Shown here piece after piece: positions 5,745 through 6,161 of a DNA stretch of 6,161 nucleotides (the first letter of the stretch is position 1; each line of letters begins with the position of its first letter). The translations under genes and the position numbers were made by a program. The notes under the pieces were generated by a model, which saw only the letters and a list, made by a program, of their open reading frames with translations, was not told where the DNA came from and ran no database searches. Source of the stretch: Gemmatimonadales bacterium (lineage in GTDB: Bacteria > Gemmatimonadota > Gemmatimonadetes > Gemmatimonadales > GWC2-71-9); contig JACCSE010000449.1 in the NCBI GenBank assembly GCA_013813145.1, positions 1 through 6,161 on the forward strand. The letters run 5' to 3'.

Positions 5745-6089
5745 TTTAGCGACTGGATTGTACCTTGACGATGCCCATCGGCAACACCGTGTTATTAGAG
5801 ATCGTGGCCGGCCCCGAGATGATGCTGACTGTGGTTTCTCGAGCGCCGAAGCCATGATCTGCGCTGGGCTGCGCCAGCCTGAACCATTCAGAGATGGGCG
5901 CCTCCGGAGGAAGATGTCGCTAGTAACATTTTGAGTAACACACGAGCTGGCGCTCGCCCAGCAGGTATGATACGGTTGCTGGTACGGTTTCTGGCCGACA
6001 ATGGCCGATTTTGAACGGGCGGGAGGTCGGACAAACCTCGACATCCCCTGGGAATGGCGGCAAGATGTCGGGGGCTGCACCCCCTGTCC
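5745..6089. other. Gene-free stretch with short repeats, next to the right att-like copy
   Basis: No credible gene is seen on either strand; the long minus-strand frame here is mostly the antisense of the secreted-protein gene. The stretch holds TACGGTT twice (5971-5977, 5983-5989) and TGGCCGA twice (5992-5998, 6002-6008). It also has a 7-bp inverted repeat CGACATC/GATGTCG (6039-6045/6064-6070) and a GGGGG-CTGCA-CCCCC hairpin (6070-6084) ending six bases before the right repeat. These may be recombinase, accessory-protein or regulator sites. Confidence 0.45.
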
Positions 6090-6136
6090 CCTGCTTTGGG
6101 AGCAGGAGGTCCCGGGTTCGAATCCCGGCGCCCCGA
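6090..6136 (+). repeat. Right direct repeat (attR-like), tRNA-Pro 3' fragment
   Basis: This exact 47-base copy of the tRNA-Pro anticodon arm, variable loop, T arm and acceptor 3' strand ends at the discriminator A. Nothing resembling the acceptor 5' strand or D arm precedes it, so it cannot fold into a full tRNA. It is most simply the attachment-site copy left by integration into the tRNA gene. Confidence 0.85.
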
Positions 6137-6151
6137 TAGTTCCTTCCTACC

Positions 6152-6161
6152 TCATCCCGAG
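6152..6161 (+). repeat. Possible start of a second GTCATCC-type repeat, cut by the window end
   Basis: The last ten bases, TCATCCCGAG, resemble the left arm of the palindrome after rdgB (TCATCC-GAGCG). The match is too short to be sure. If real, it would lie just outside the right end of the tRNA-bounded element. Confidence 0.2.

Larger units (their letters stand above)
3666..6136. mobile_element. Putative integrase-less mini-island inserted in tRNA-Pro
   Basis: The element is defined by a perfect 47-base direct repeat: the tRNA-Pro 3' half at 3666-3712, and a lone copy at 6090-6136 lacking any tRNA 5' half. One att copy plus the interior is 2424 bases. Tyrosine recombinases that use tRNA targets leave this footprint, with the intact tRNA at one end and its 3' fragment at the other. 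The interior is less GC-rich than the housekeeping block and contains two intact small exported-protein genes, a multiply broken exported-protein gene and a DNA-ligase 3' remnant. No integrase, excisionase or replication gene is visible in any frame. It may be a decayed island, a non-autonomous element mobilised in trans, or one member of a larger tandem array continuing to the right. A second, decayed tRNA-Pro gene is the main alternative. Confidence 0.65.

Noticed and set aside
5304..6080. Long - strand frame of 258 codons
   Set aside because: It is largely antisense to the secreted-protein gene with its signal peptide, has no recognisable domain and has a poor start context.
6062..6136. 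A second tRNA-Pro gene at the window's right end
   Set aside because: Only the anticodon arm onward is present. The bases before 6090 cannot form the acceptor 5' strand or a D arm, so it is a fragment and not a gene.
1..6161. CRISPR array, transposase gene or rRNA
   Set aside because: No regularly spaced repeats, transposase motifs or rRNA-like sequence were seen on either strand.

Overview
The window comes from a very GC-rich Gram-negative bacterium. Evidence for this is a stand-alone LPS-heptose enzyme, two lipobox lipoproteins and strongly G/C-biased third codon positions. The style of the repeat after rdgB and of the small exported proteins recalls Gemmatimonadota, but that placement is an inference and was not tested by a search.

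Bases 1-2000 are a tight, co-directional housekeeping block: the 3' end of a CPA2-type cation/proton antiporter, then rfaE2 (heptose-1-phosphate adenylyltransferase), rph (RNase PH) and rdgB (dITP/XTP pyrophosphatase). Each gene overlaps the next by 4 or 14 bases, so they look translationally coupled. A REP-like palindrome (2029-2109) follows, then a small uncharacterised ORF (2136-2420). That ORF ends against a strong inverted repeat (2421-2461), which it shares with a convergent, uncharacterised lipoprotein gene (2486-3496, minus strand).

Bases 3639-3712 are a complete tRNA-Pro(UGG) gene with no encoded CCA, directly preceded by a perfect 8-bp hairpin. The 3' part of this tRNA, from the anticodon stem to the discriminator base (47 bases), is repeated exactly at 6090-6136 with no 5' half. 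This is the usual footprint of site-specific integration into a tRNA gene. It delimits a very small element of about 2.4 kb (3666-6136) that contains no visible integrase.

The element is visibly less GC-rich than the left block and is partly decayed. It holds a broken gene for a small exported protein (3769-4235), an intact small lipoprotein gene on the minus strand (4331-4807), the 3' remnant of an ATP-dependent DNA ligase gene (4918-5040), and an intact small secreted-protein gene (5340-5744). A gene-free 345-base stretch next to the right repeat contains paired short direct repeats and small palindromes that could be recombinase or regulator binding sites. The best candidate for something new is this integrase-less, tRNA-bounded mini-island carrying small exported proteins.
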